From Corallococcus macrosporus DSM 14697 (lineage in GTDB: Bacteria; Myxococcota; Myxococcia; Myxococcales; Myxococcaceae), in NCBI RefSeq assembly GCF_002305895.1, contig NZ_CP022203.1, positions 3,140,501-3,204,500 of the forward strand: 64,000 nt of DNA, written 5' to 3'. The position numbers were made by a program, and so were the translations under genes. The notes under the pieces were generated by a model, which did no database searches, was not told where the DNA came from, and saw only the letters and a program-made list of their open reading frames with translations. Below are positions 16,853 to 25,883 of the stretch, in pieces (positions within the stretch are counted from its first letter, which is position 1; each line of letters begins with the position of its first letter).

Positions 16853-18259
16853 ATGAAGCCGTTTGCCGCGTGGCTGCTTGGTATGGTGCTCGTGCCCTTC
16901 GTGGCGCTCGCGCAGGCACCCGCCACGAACCTGAACACCATCACCGCGGTGGAGGTGAGGGGTGGGACGGTGACCATCACCGGCACGCAGAAGGCCAACT
17001 TCACCACGTTCACCATGACGGACCCGCCGCGGCTCGTCATCGACATCTCCGAGGCCACCTTCTCCGGCGTGTCCGACGAGATCCAGGTGGGCAATGGCAC
17101 GGTGACGGGGATCCGCACCGCCAGCTACGGCTCCGAGGCGTCCTCCATCGCGCGCGTGCTCATCGGCTACGAACGCGAGGTGGAGGCGGACATCCAGGCC
17201 ACTGGCAACCAGCTCATCGTCAGCGTCGCGGGCGGCGCGGGGCCGGCCGTCGCGCAGGCCCAGGGCGCCGAGCAGCCCCAGGCGGGGAGCAGCGCCGCGG
17301 AGGCCGCCGCTGCCGCCGAGGCGGAGCGCCAGGCCCAGGAGCAGGCCGCCGCGGAGGCCGCCGCCGCCGCGCGCGCCGAGCGTGAGGCCCAGGCGCAGGC
17401 CGCCGCCGCGGCGACGCGTGACGCGGAGGCCGAGGCGAGGCGCCAGGAGGAGGCTCGGGCCGCCGCGCAGCGCCAGCAGGAGGAGCAGGCTCGGGCCGAG
17501 GCGGAACGCGAGCGCCAGGAGGAGGCGGCGCGTGCCTCCGCGCAGGCCGCCGCCGACGAGCAGCGGCGCCGGGAGGAGGCGGCACGTGCGTCCGCCCAGG
17601 CCGCCGCGGAGGAGCAGCAGCGCCGGGAGGAGGCCGCGCGGTCCGCCGCCGAGGAGCGTCAGGCCCAGCAGCGGGCCGCCGCCGAGGAGCAGGCGCGGAG
17701 GAAGGCCGAGGCCCGGGCCGACGCGGAGCAGCGGAGGGCCGCCCAGGCCGCCGCCGCCGAGGAGCGCCGTGCCGCCGCGCGGGCCGCGGCGGAGGAGCGC
17801 CGGGCCCAGCAGGAGGCCGCCGCCGAGGAGCGCCGCCAGCGTCAGGCCGAGGCCCGCGCGTCGCGGGAGCGCCGCCAGCCGTCGGTGGAGCCTTCGCGGC
17901 AGGGCGGGGCGTCTTCGGACGTCACGGTGTCCTCGCGCCGCAAGACGCTGACGCTGGTGGGGTTCCAGCCGCAGGCCTCCGCCTCGCGCGTCTTCGTCCG
18001 CACCAACGAGCCGGTCAGCTACTCCGTGTCGGAGCAGGGGCGCGTGGTGGTGCTGGAGCTGGAGAACACCCGCGTGGATTCCAGCAACAACACCCTGCCG
18101 CTGGACACGTCCTTCTTCGCCTCGCCGGTGCTCCGGGTGGATCCGAGCGCGTCGGGGCGGGATGTGCGCATCACCATCCAGCTCCGGCAGGGCACGCCGT
18201 TCCAGGCCCGCCAGGAAGGCAACGTCATTTCATTGGACTTCCAGCGCACAGGGCGGTGA
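16853..18259 (+). CDS. AMIN-domain periplasmic protein with Ala/Glu/Arg-rich helix
   Basis: 468 residues from ATG 16853. A signal peptide (about 1-21, ending ALAQA) is followed by an AMIN-like beta domain (about 27-127: ITAVEVRGGTVTITG, PPRLVIDIS). Then comes a roughly 215-residue Ala/Glu/Gln/Arg-rich stretch expected to form a long helix, as in TolA, and a second AMIN-like domain at the C-terminus (LTLVGFQPQASASRVFVRT, DVRITIQL). AMIN domains localise proteins such as PilQ and AmiC to peptidoglycan or the envelope. This architecture suggests a periplasm-spanning linker. It lies 47 bases upstream of lptD, so the two may be co-transcribed. Confidence 0.85.
   Translation: MKPFAAWLLGMVLVPFVALAQAPATNLNTITAVEVRGGTVTITGTQKANFTTFTMTDPPRLVIDISEATFSGVSDEIQVGNGTVTGIRTASYGSEASSIARVLIGYEREVEADIQATGNQLIVSVAGGAGPAVAQAQGAEQPQAGSSAAEAAAAAEAERQAQEQAAAEAAAAARAEREAQAQAAAAATRDAEAEARRQEEARAAAQRQQEEQARAEAERERQEEAARASAQAAADEQRRREEAARASAQAAAEEQQRREEAARSAAEERQAQQRAAAEEQARRKAEARADAEQRRAAQAAAAEERRAAARAAAEERRAQQEAAAEERRQRQAEARASRERRQPSVEPSRQGGASSDVTVSSRRKTLTLVGFQPQASASRVFVRTNEPVSYSVSEQGRVVVLELENTRVDSSNNTLPLDTSFFASPVLRVDPSASGRDVRITIQLRQGTPFQARQEGNVISLDFQRTGR
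17285..17880 (+). repeat. Low-complexity codon repeat encoding Ala/Glu/Arg-rich helix
   Basis: A run of GCC/GCG, GAG and CGC codons repeats units such as EEAARASAQAAA and EERRAAARAAAEER. It is a protein-level low-complexity repeat within the AMIN-domain gene, not a CRISPR or mobile repeat. It creates long spurious open frames on the other strand. Confidence 0.7.
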
Positions 18260-18306
18260 AAAGGGCGGGCCGCTCGGCCTGGGCGCGGCATACCCTGCAC
18301 CCCTGA

Positions 18307-20943
18307 ATGAGCTTCCTCGTTCCGCTCGCCGCCGCGCTGCTGGTCTCCACGTCGCAGGTGCCGCTCACCACCCAGTTGGCGCTGCCCAACGGTGAGAACG
18401 CGCAGCTCGCGGCGGACCTGGTCGTCTACGAGGCGGACACGAAGGTCGTCACCGCGCGTGGCAACGCCGTGCTCCGCACGGAGACGATGCAGCTCCGCGC
18501 CGACGAGGTGACGTACGACGCGGCGAACCCGTTCGTCACCGCCACGGGCAACGTCGTGTACGTGGGCCCGGGCGGACTCGCCGCGGTCGCGGACACCGTG
18601 AAGATGGACGTGCGCACCTACGAGGCGAACCTCGAGGGCGGCCTCTTCATGCAGAAGCAGGGCGTCACCCAGGAGGCCCTGTTCACGGCGAAGACGCCCC
18701 AGGAGCTGCGAGCCATGGGCGAGACGCCCCTGCTCATGAGCGGCTCGCGCATCCGCCGGACGGGGGAGAACACCTTCGTCGTGGAGGACCTGGCCTTCAC
18801 CCCGTGCAACTGCAGCCCGGACGAGCCCGGCTGGCGCATGGAGGCCTCGTCGGCCACCATCGTCCTGGGGGAGCGCGCCACGATGACGCTGCCCGTGGTG
18901 TACGTGAAGTCCGTCCCCGTGTTCGCGCTGCCGTGGATCTACATGCCGCTGTCCCAGCGGCGCACGGGCCTGCTGATTCCCAAGCCCACCCTCTCCGCGC
19001 TCAACGGCTTCACCCTGGAGCAGCCGCTCTTCATCACGCTGGGCCAGAGCCATGACCTCACGCTGACGCCGGGGTACTTCAGCGGCGGGACCGAGTTGCA
19101 CGACGTGCCCGGCGCCACCGAGCAGGTCCGCGAGCCGCGCTACCAGGGCGTGAAGGGGCCGCGCCTGCTCACCGAGTTCCGGTATGCGCCCAGCGAGCGG
19201 ACCCGGGGGCGCGCCACGCTGGGGTTCCTCTATGACCTCCGGCCCATCCGGGATCCACGTTACGGCACGTTCTTCCGGCGGACGGTGGACGGCGTCGCGA
19301 CGCCTGAATACGTCGATGAGCGGCGGGGGCTCCGGGGCGAGGCGTCCTGGCAGCACACGCAGGACATGGGCGGTGGTTGGCACAACCGGGTCGATGCCGC
19401 GTTCGTGTCCGACGGCTTCTACACCCGCGACCTCACGGCGGACCTCGTCACCCAGGACTTCACCTACCTGCGCAGCACGGGCGCGGTGTTCCAGCGCCAG
19501 GACGACCTCTACGCGGGGCTCGATGTTTCACTTCGCCAGGACATCCGGTGGGGGTACCGCTTCTTCCAGGACAACCGCGTCCCGGCCGCCACGGACCCGG
19601 CGCGGCCAGAGCTGAAGGGCCCCACCACGTTCCAGCGGCTGCCGGCCCTCACCCTGGCCCTGCCGGAGCGCCCCGTCCTCGGCGGGCTCATGGGGGGCTT
19701 GTCGGTGCAGTACCTGCGGCTCGCGCCCCTTCGCGGCGGGTACGGTGACGAGGGCATCGACGGCCTCTTCCGGGCCGATGGGACCTACACGCCGTTTGGC
19801 TTCGACGGGTGGCCGCCGCCCGCGGACACCACGCAGTCCGACGGCAGCTTCAATTCGAACGACCGTGAGGCGCGCAACCGGGTGGACTTCTTCCCGCGTC
19901 TGTCCACGTCCTTCGGCCTGGGCAGCCTGTTGCGCGTGTCGCCGTCGATCGGCGTGCGCCAGGACGTGTGGCTGGGCGAGGTGTCGGGCCGGACGTGGCA
20001 GCGGGGCTACCCCCTCGCCGGGCTGCTGCTCGAAAGCCAGGTGGCGCGCGTCTTCGAGGGCCGCGAGGCGAGCTTCCGCCACGCCATCACCCCCTCGCTG
20101 GAGCTGCGCTACGTGCCGGGAGGGTGGGGCCGCCTCCCCTCGGCCGGCACCTCCGGCGAGGACGTGGCCCGTCCCTATGACGACGTGGACGCCGCGGTGC
20201 CGTTCCAGCGCGACGGCCGCACCCGGGGCTTCCTCCACGCGGTGCTCGCCGTGGACCAGACGCTGCGCTTCAAGCGCGGCACCGACATCCGTGAGCCGCT
20301 GCGCCTGCGCATCGGACAGGGCTTCGACCTCACCCGGCACGTGCCCGCGGCGGGGAAGGTGGAGGACCCCGGGCCCGTGCTGCGTGACACCTTCGCGCGC
20401 CTCAGCGCCACCGCCGGCATCTTCACGGCCGCGGGCACCGTCCGCTACGACCCCAACATGGGTCGCATCTCCGGGCTCTCCGCGGAGGTCAACGTCGATG
20501 ATGGCAAGGGCCACGCCGCCTACGCGCGCTTCGATGACCTGCTGTGGAGTGGTCAGCCGGCGTTCGCGCGGGGCGCGGATCCCCGCTCCGTGGGGCCGGA
20601 CGTCCTCCGCCGCTCGCTGGATACCCTGGTAGGCGGATTATCCCGGGTGGAGCCCGGCTTCCCTCCGGCCGAACGGGCTCAAGCCCTCATCGCGGGTACG
20701 CGTTTGAAGCTCGGATTTGGGCTGGGAGTGCGGTACGAAGCAATTGTGCAACCGCTTTACCAGGATCCAATAACTCAAGAGAACCGCCCTCTTGCTCAGC
20801 AGACGTTCGGCCTCTCGTATGGGCCTGCGTGCGACTGCTGGCGGGTCGAGGGGGTGGTGACGCTGCGACGAGAGCTGGGGCTGGAATTCTCTGGCGTCAA
20901 TTTCATTGTAGCGGATTTCGGATCCTTTGGTTCCGGAGGCTAG
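18307..20943 (+). CDS. lptD: LPS-assembly outer-membrane protein LptD
   Basis: 878 residues. It inserts lipopolysaccharide into the outer leaflet of the outer membrane. A signal sequence (about 1-17) is followed by an OstA/LptA-like jellyroll (about 28-200: LVVYEADTKVVTARGNAVLR, repeated ADEVTYD and GNVVYVG units) and a large beta-barrel. The stretch NCSPDEPGW and LPWIYMPLS is typical of myxobacterial or delta-group LptD, and the C-terminus ends with aromatic beta strands (LEFSGVNFIVADFGSF). Cys residues near 160 (TPCNCS) may form the disulfide seen in LptD. LptE is not evident nearby. Confidence 0.92.
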   Translation: MSFLVPLAAALLVSTSQVPLTTQLALPNGENAQLAADLVVYEADTKVVTARGNAVLRTETMQLRADEVTYDAANPFVTATGNVVYVGPGGLAAVADTVKMDVRTYEANLEGGLFMQKQGVTQEALFTAKTPQELRAMGETPLLMSGSRIRRTGENTFVVEDLAFTPCNCSPDEPGWRMEASSATIVLGERATMTLPVVYVKSVPVFALPWIYMPLSQRRTGLLIPKPTLSALNGFTLEQPLFITLGQSHDLTLTPGYFSGGTELHDVPGATEQVREPRYQGVKGPRLLTEFRYAPSERTRGRATLGFLYDLRPIRDPRYGTFFRRTVDGVATPEYVDERRGLRGEASWQHTQDMGGGWHNRVDAAFVSDGFYTRDLTADLVTQDFTYLRSTGAVFQRQDDLYAGLDVSLRQDIRWGYRFFQDNRVPAATDPARPELKGPTTFQRLPALTLALPERPVLGGLMGGLSVQYLRLAPLRGGYGDEGIDGLFRADGTYTPFGFDGWPPPADTTQSDGSFNSNDREARNRVDFFPRLSTSFGLGSLLRVSPSIGVRQDVWLGEVSGRTWQRGYPLAGLLLESQVARVFEGREASFRHAITPSLELRYVPGGWGRLPSAGTSGEDVARPYDDVDAAVPFQRDGRTRGFLHAVLAVDQTLRFKRGTDIREPLRLRIGQGFDLTRHVPAAGKVEDPGPVLRDTFARLSATAGIFTAAGTVRYDPNMGRISGLSAEVNVDDGKGHAAYARFDDLLWSGQPAFARGADPRSVGPDVLRRSLDTLVGGLSRVEPGFPPAERAQALIAGTRLKLGFGLGVRYEAIVQPLYQDPITQENRPLAQQTFGLSYGPACDCWRVEGVVTLRRELGLEFSGVNFIVADFGSFGSGG

Positions 20944-21002
20944 GAATCACCCGCCGCGGGCGGGGGTTCCTCCAACCCCGAAACAGCCAGGAGAAGTACT
21001 TC

Positions 21003-21353
21003 GTGTCGGACCTCGGAAAACGAATTGGGCAGCGCATCCGCGAGCTTCGGACACAGCGGCCGGAGCGCTGGACGCAGGAAGAGCTCGCGGAGCGGGCGCA
21101 GATCAGCGTGTCGTTCCTCTCCATGATCGAGCGTGGTGAGCGCGTCCCCCATGTGGAGACGCTGGCGGCGCTCGCCAACGCCCTGGGCGTGAGCCTGGGC
21201 GAGCTCTTCACGGGAACGGAGCAGACCCTTGCTCAGACGGAGGACCTCCTGCGGCCCCTGTCTGACTTCGCGCGCGCCCGTGGCCTCACTGCCCGGGACG
21301 TGGACCGCCTTCTGGGCGTGGCGCGGGTGATGTTCAGCGGCACCGCCGCCTGA
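21003..21353 (+). CDS. XRE-family helix-turn-helix regulator
   Basis: 116 residues from GTG 21003, with AGGAGA upstream. The helix-turn-helix is in QEELAERAQISVSFLSMIER (about 25-45), followed by VPHVETLAALANALGVSLGELF, the standard HTH_3 ending. The C-terminal about 40 residues (LARTRGLTARDVDRLLGVAR type) form a small extra helix. It is cytoplasmic and DNA-binding; targets are unknown. It follows lptD closely on the same strand (59 bases), so it may be co-transcribed. Confidence 0.9.
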   Translation: MSDLGKRIGQRIRELRTQRPERWTQEELAERAQISVSFLSMIERGERVPHVETLAALANALGVSLGELFTGTEQTLAQTEDLLRPLSDFARARGLTARDVDRLLGVARVMFSGTAA

Positions 21354-21512
21354 AGTGACCCCAGGGATTCCAGGCCCTGGACGCAAGAGGGCGCCGGTCC
21401 ACCTGTCCTGTCCTTGACTGGACGGTAGGTGGCCCGGGAAGATGGGGAAGATGCGCTGTGCGCTGCTCGCGTACAGCCCGCTTCCTTCATCGCCTTCAAG
21501 GAGTCTCCACTG

Positions 21513-23045
21513 ATGCGTCCGGGTCTGGCCCCGTGGGTGGCCATCGCGAGCCTGCTGTTCGTCGCATGCTCGTCGGCGGTCCCCGCCACACTTGAATTCG
21601 TGGACCAGTCACCGGCCCAGCCGCGACTGGGAGAAATCACCACGCTGCGCTTCCGCGCGGTGGACTCCCGAGGCCAGCCGCAGGCCGGTACGCAGGTGTC
21701 CTTCACGCTGGAGTCCCCGGTCCCGGGCGTCGAGCTGACGCCCACCGAGGGCGTCACCAACACGGGTGACGGCATCGTGTCCGTGCAGATCGTGGCGCGG
21801 GGCGGCCGGGTGGCCTCCGCCGTCGTCATCGCCACGGCGGGCACGGGCGCGGAGATGAAGCGGGCGGTGTCGCCCGTGGTCAGCTTCGCGGGCACCAACG
21901 CCAACGCCCGTCAGTTCACCTTTCAGTGCGGCTCCTTCTCCGGTGACGGCTCCGGCCTGCACCACGCGATTGGCGCCTGGGACGAGACGCGCAACCTCAT
22001 CGCGGGCGTCAAGGTCAACTGCATCGCCCACGTGGGTGATCGCAACGGCGACGGCGTCGTGGGCGCCCAGGTGTCCTTCCTCACCGAGGCGGGCACCATT
22101 GGTCCCACCGCGGTCTCCGTCACCGACGTGGTGGGCAACGCGCAGGTCCTCTACAAGACGTCCCTGCCGCTGCCGCTGGACGTGCCGCCGGGCACCTTCA
22201 CCTGGACGCCCCTGAAGGACGCGACCCACACGGGCGAGTACCTGGCGCCGCTGTGGATGCACCCCTTCCTCTGGGACGAGAACCCCATCGCCGCCTACGG
22301 CAACCCCGCGCAGCCCCAGCAGGACCGCCCGGAGCCGCGCCGCCCGGACCCCATCCGCCCGGGCGTCACGCTCAACCCGCGTGACAACCTCGTCTCGCTC
22401 ATCGCCATCACCAGCGGCGAGGAGGAGTTCATCGACCTCAACAACAACGGCGTGTGGGACTCGAACGAGGTGTTCGAGGACCTGACGGAGCCCTTCGTCG
22501 ACAGCAACGACAACGGCACGTGGGACGAGGGCGAGCGCTACGTGGACACCAACGGCGACGGCCGCTGGACGGGGAAGAACGGCGAGTACGACGCCAGCAC
22601 GCTCATCTGGGTGCAGGAGCGCATCCTCTGGACGGGCATGCCCCACAAGCTGGACCAGAGCCAGACGCAGCGTCAGTTGGATCCGCCGCCCAACGCGCCG
22701 CCGCCGAACATCGACCACTTCAGCAGCATCGCCATCTCGTTCATCGTCTCCGACCCCTGGTTCAACCGCATGGCCCAGAACAGCGGCAGTGACGGCTGTT
22801 CGGGCGGCGAGGCCGGCCCCATCAAGCTGTCGTCCGCCAACCAGGGCATCGCGCTGACCTACCCGTCCTTCAACTTCGAGACGTACCGCGTCGAGGACGC
22901 GCATGAGCAGGGCGAGACCACGCCGCCGCCCTTCGTCCCGCCCGTCCCGTGGGTGGTGCGCCCCATCTGCAAGTACACGGCGGCGCAGCTGGAGGGCCAC
23001 GAGGCCGTCGTCGCGGGGCCCGAGGTCTCCGGCACCGTGGAGTAG
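21513..23045 (+). CDS. Secreted lipoprotein with Ig-like domain and Ca-binding-type repeats
   Basis: 510 residues from ATG 21513, with AAGGAG ten bases upstream. A signal peptide ends in the lipobox LLFVAC (Cys about 19), so it is a lipoprotein. The N-terminal region (LRFRAVDSRGQPQAGTQVSF, then VSVQIVARGGRVASAVVIAT) is a bacterial Ig-like (Big) fold, and a second such fold begins near 170 (DRNGDGVVGAQVSFLTEAG). Between about 305 and 350 there are three DxNxNGxW-type repeats (FIDLNNNGVWDSNE, FVDSNDNGTWDEGE, YVDTNGDGRWTG), which look like calcium-binding loops. The function is not known; it is probably an outer-surface protein. Confidence 0.83.
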   Translation: MRPGLAPWVAIASLLFVACSSAVPATLEFVDQSPAQPRLGEITTLRFRAVDSRGQPQAGTQVSFTLESPVPGVELTPTEGVTNTGDGIVSVQIVARGGRVASAVVIATAGTGAEMKRAVSPVVSFAGTNANARQFTFQCGSFSGDGSGLHHAIGAWDETRNLIAGVKVNCIAHVGDRNGDGVVGAQVSFLTEAGTIGPTAVSVTDVVGNAQVLYKTSLPLPLDVPPGTFTWTPLKDATHTGEYLAPLWMHPFLWDENPIAAYGNPAQPQQDRPEPRRPDPIRPGVTLNPRDNLVSLIAITSGEEEFIDLNNNGVWDSNEVFEDLTEPFVDSNDNGTWDEGERYVDTNGDGRWTGKNGEYDASTLIWVQERILWTGMPHKLDQSQTQRQLDPPPNAPPPNIDHFSSIAISFIVSDPWFNRMAQNSGSDGCSGGEAGPIKLSSANQGIALTYPSFNFETYRVEDAHEQGETTPPPFVPPVPWVVRPICKYTAAQLEGHEAVVAGPEVSGTVE

Positions 23046-23153
23046 CCGTCGCCGTTTGGATGGGCGGGCCCACGAAGGCATTGACCCCAGGGCCCGCCCT
23101 CCGTAGGTTCTCCACGGATTGACTGGCGAATCACCCGCCGGTGGAGGACGTCC

Positions 23154-23855
23154 GTGGGTCAGCAGAGCAAGCCGGCGGCTGACAATGGCACGCGCGAAAG
23201 CGAGCGCCGCCGCACCATCCTCCGCGCCGCCATCGACGTGTTCGCCCGCAAGGGCTATCACGGCTGCCGCATCGCGGACGTGGCGAAGGAGGCCGGCGTC
23301 GCGTACGGCCTCGTCTACCACTACTTCAAGAACAAGGATGAGCTGCTGGAGACGGTGTTCGACACCGGCTGGAGCGGCTTCGTCACGCGCGTGCGCACGG
23401 TGGTGGAGGGAGAAGGCTCGCTGGCGGAGAAGGTCCACGGCATCGTCGAGGTGGCCTTCGAGGCGTACCGGGTGGACCCGCGCGCGGTGAAGGTGCTCAT
23501 CCTGGAGATTGCGCGCAGTCCGGCGGGCTCCCGCATCAACCGTCAGACGGCCTTCGTGGACGCCATCCGGCTCAGCTCGGCGCTGTTCCACGCCGCCCAG
23601 GAGCGGGGCGAGCTGCGCACGGGCCTGGACCCGCACCTGGCCTCCGCGCTCCTCTTCGGCAACATCGAAATGGCGCTCACCGCCTTCGTCGTGGGGCTGG
23701 CCGACGCGCGCGACCCGGACGCGCTGGAGCGGGCCAGGTCTCAGATTGCCGACTCCTTCCTTTACGGCGTCCTCACGGGTGCCCAGGCCGCGGAGGTGTC
23801 CGAATGGAAGCCGGAGAAGTCCGCTACGAAGTCCAAGGCCCCCAAGCGCTCCTGA
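23154..23855 (+). CDS. TetR/AcrR-family transcriptional regulator
   Basis: 233 residues from GTG 23154 with GGAGGA upstream. The N-terminal HTH (about 20-65: RRTILRAAIDVFARKGYHG, then VAKEAGVAYGLVYHYFKNK) is typical of TetR. The C-terminal ligand domain is all-helical, resembling FadR-type regulators of acyl-CoA metabolism. The last 25 residues are Lys/Ser-rich. The coding end overlaps the following enoyl-CoA hydratase start by 52 bases, so the regulator probably controls this gene, or fatty-acid use generally. Ligand unknown. Confidence 0.93.
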   Translation: MGQQSKPAADNGTRESERRRTILRAAIDVFARKGYHGCRIADVAKEAGVAYGLVYHYFKNKDELLETVFDTGWSGFVTRVRTVVEGEGSLAEKVHGIVEVAFEAYRVDPRAVKVLILEIARSPAGSRINRQTAFVDAIRLSSALFHAAQERGELRTGLDPHLASALLFGNIEMALTAFVVGLADARDPDALERARSQIADSFLYGVLTGAQAAEVSEWKPEKSATKSKAPKRS

Positions 23856-24586
23856 CCATCGACCGGCCCAAGGCCCGCAACGCCCTGTCTCCCGGGGTGG
23901 TGCGCGAGCTGATGGCCGCGCTGGAGCGCGCCGAGTCCGACGCCGCGGTGCGCGTGGTGGTGCTCACGGGCGCCGGTGAGAAGGTCTTCTGCGCGGGCGG
24001 GGACCTGGGCACCCTGGCCGGTGACGAGGGCTTCCTGGCCACGCACGAGGGGCGCCGCTCCTACGGGAAGCTGCTGGCGCGCTTCCAGGAGCTGCGCAAG
24101 CCCACCGTGGCGCGCGTCAACGGCCACGCGCTGGCCGGAGGCCTGGGCCTGGTGCTCGCGTGTGACCTGGCCGTCGCCGTGGAGGGCGCGGACCTGGGCA
24201 CGCCGGAAATCGACGTGGGCCTCTTCCCGATGATGATGATGGCGCTGCTCCAGCGGCACCTGGGCCGCAAGCGGGCGCTGGAGCTGGTGCTCACCGGGGA
24301 CCGGCTGCCCGCGCGCGAGGCGCTGGCGCTGGGGCTGCTCAACCGCGTGGTGCCGGCCCCGGAGCTGGACGCCGCGGTGGGCGCGCTCGCGGGGAAGCTG
24401 GCCGGAAAGAGTCAGGCGGTGCTGGCGCTGGGGCGCCGCGCCTTCTTCACCGCGGAGGACCTGCCGCTGCCCGCCGCGCTGGAGTACCTGTCCTCGCAGT
24501 TGTCGTTGAACGTGCTGGCGGACGACGCGGGGGAGGGCATCCTGGCGTTCCTGGAGAAGCGCCCCCCGAAGTGGAAGGACCGCTGA
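23804..24586 (+). CDS. Enoyl-CoA hydratase/isomerase family protein
   Basis: 260 residues, the usual crotonase length. It starts at ATG 23804, inside the TetR gene in another frame. Oxyanion-hole segments are FCAGGDLGTLAG (about 65-76) and HALAGGLGLVLACD (about 108-121). The active-site helix reads GTPEIDVGLFPMMM (about 131-144); the Glu here matches one of the two catalytic acids of enoyl-CoA hydratases, while the second is less clear. The likely reaction is hydration or isomerisation of a trans-enoyl-CoA in fatty-acid or amino-acid breakdown. Confidence 0.9.
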   Translation: MEAGEVRYEVQGPQALLTIDRPKARNALSPGVVRELMAALERAESDAAVRVVVLTGAGEKVFCAGGDLGTLAGDEGFLATHEGRRSYGKLLARFQELRKPTVARVNGHALAGGLGLVLACDLAVAVEGADLGTPEIDVGLFPMMMMALLQRHLGRKRALELVLTGDRLPAREALALGLLNRVVPAPELDAAVGALAGKLAGKSQAVLALGRRAFFTAEDLPLPAALEYLSSQLSLNVLADDAGEGILAFLEKRPPKWKDR

Positions 24587-24593
24587 CGCCTCG

Positions 24594-25583
24594 CTACGGC
24601 GTGCCCAGGTCGGCGTTGCCGCCCCGGGCGACGCTGGGCGGCAGGTGCGGGAAGAAGTCCAGCTTGAGCAGGCTGGCGCCATCCACCCACAGCCCGTCCA
24701 CCTTCACGCCCCAGTGCAGGTGGGGGCCGGTGACGCGGCCGGTGCTGCCCACCTTGCCCAGGAGCTGGCCCTGCTTCACCACCTCGCCCGGCTTCACGTC
24801 GATGCGCGACAGGTGGAAGTATGCCGTGTAGAGGCCCGCGCCGTGGTGCAGCAGCACGGTGTTGCCTGCGGCGTAGTTGTTTCGCGCCATCACCACGGTG
24901 CCGTCATTGGCGGCCTGCACCGGGGCGCCCGGGTCCCCGTCGATGTCCACGCCGAAGTGCTGGCTGGACAGCTTGCCGTTGAAGGTGCGGCGGTCACCGT
25001 AGGGCGCGGTGATTCTGTCCTCCCTCGGCCACGCGAAGTTCCGGGAGAAGTGCGGCGCGCTGAAGTCCTGCGCGAAGGCCTCCGCGAAGGCGCGGCGGTC
25101 CGCGGCCATGCGCTTGCGCACCGAGGCGGGCGGCTTCACGTACTTGCCCGCCACACGCAGCTCGCGCGACGGGTAGCCGGACTCCACGACGTCCAGCGAG
25201 CCGGTCAGCTCCACCTGCGGCGCGCCCGGCGTGACGGGGCCCATGGCCGTCACCCGCGCGGCGCCGGGCGTCAGCTCCACGGGGAGGCCGGTGATGGCCA
25301 GATAGCCGTCGCCCCACGGGAAGAAGCGCAGCGCGCGCCCCGCCAGCGTGCCCGAGGGCGGCGCCGTCACGCCGCTCACCGTCACCAACACCGGGTCCCC
25401 CGGCTTGGCCGCGCCGGGCTGCAACGTGAGGCGGGGCCGAGCCTCCTCGGCGGCATTCCCGCGCTCCGCGTGCACGGGCACCGAGGCGGTTTCGGCCGCT
25501 CCGGCCTTCGCTCCAAGCGCGAGCAGGGCGAGCAGCAGGAACGGTGACTTGGAATACTTCCGGCCGGGTGCGTGCGAAGGCAT
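24594..25583 (-). CDS. M23-family (LytM-type) metallopeptidase
   Basis: 329 residues with an N-terminal signal peptide (about 1-31, ending GAKAGAAETA). A roughly 100-residue beta-rich pre-domain precedes the peptidase core (about 190-310). The zinc and catalytic residues are in place: His209 and Asp213 in QHFGVDIDGDPG, and His288/His290 in GPHLHWGV. It should be an active peptidoglycan endopeptidase acting in the periplasm on cross-links. It converges with the enoyl-CoA hydratase gene, eight bases apart. Confidence 0.92.
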   Translation of the reverse strand: MPSHAPGRKYSKSPFLLLALLALGAKAGAAETASVPVHAERGNAAEEARPRLTLQPGAAKPGDPVLVTVSGVTAPPSGTLAGRALRFFPWGDGYLAITGLPVELTPGAARVTAMGPVTPGAPQVELTGSLDVVESGYPSRELRVAGKYVKPPASVRKRMAADRRAFAEAFAQDFSAPHFSRNFAWPREDRITAPYGDRRTFNGKLSSQHFGVDIDGDPGAPVQAANDGTVVMARNNYAAGNTVLLHHGAGLYTAYFHLSRIDVKPGEVVKQGQLLGKVGSTGRVTGPHLHWGVKVDGLWVDGASLLKLDFFPHLPPSVARGGNADLGTP

Positions 25584-25883
25584 GGGCCGTTTTTACACCA
25601 CGTCGCCCGCAACACTTCCCGGAGGATGGCGCTGATCCGCCGCACGCCTGCTCCGCCTCTTGAAAGCGCTCGGTGTGTCGCCTGGGTGGGAGCACGTCCG
25701 CACGCCCGCGTGACGCGGGGCCGACGCCAGAGGTTGTCGGTACTTGGACGACGTCGCCGCGCCGTGCGCCGCCTGCCTGGCCGTGGGGCAGGCGGGCCGC
25801 CAGGGCACATTCCGTCAAGGCGTACCCGGGGGACTGGGGGCTTCCTAGCTTCTGAACGGACTCGATGATTGGGAGATTCGCGG
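25584..25883. other. Intergenic region between divergent genes
   Basis: About 300 bases between the M23 gene (minus) and a small plus-strand gene. It holds the hairpin CGCCTGCC/GGCAGGCG near 25770-25800 with no following T-run, and GGGAG at 25871-25875, which serves the plus-strand gene. No RNA gene or promoter of clear quality was recognised. Confidence 0.4.

Noticed and set aside
17285-17880. A CRISPR-like or tandem DNA repeat
   Set aside because: The periodicity is that of a low-complexity Ala/Glu/Arg helix within a gene; there are no equal-length spacers.
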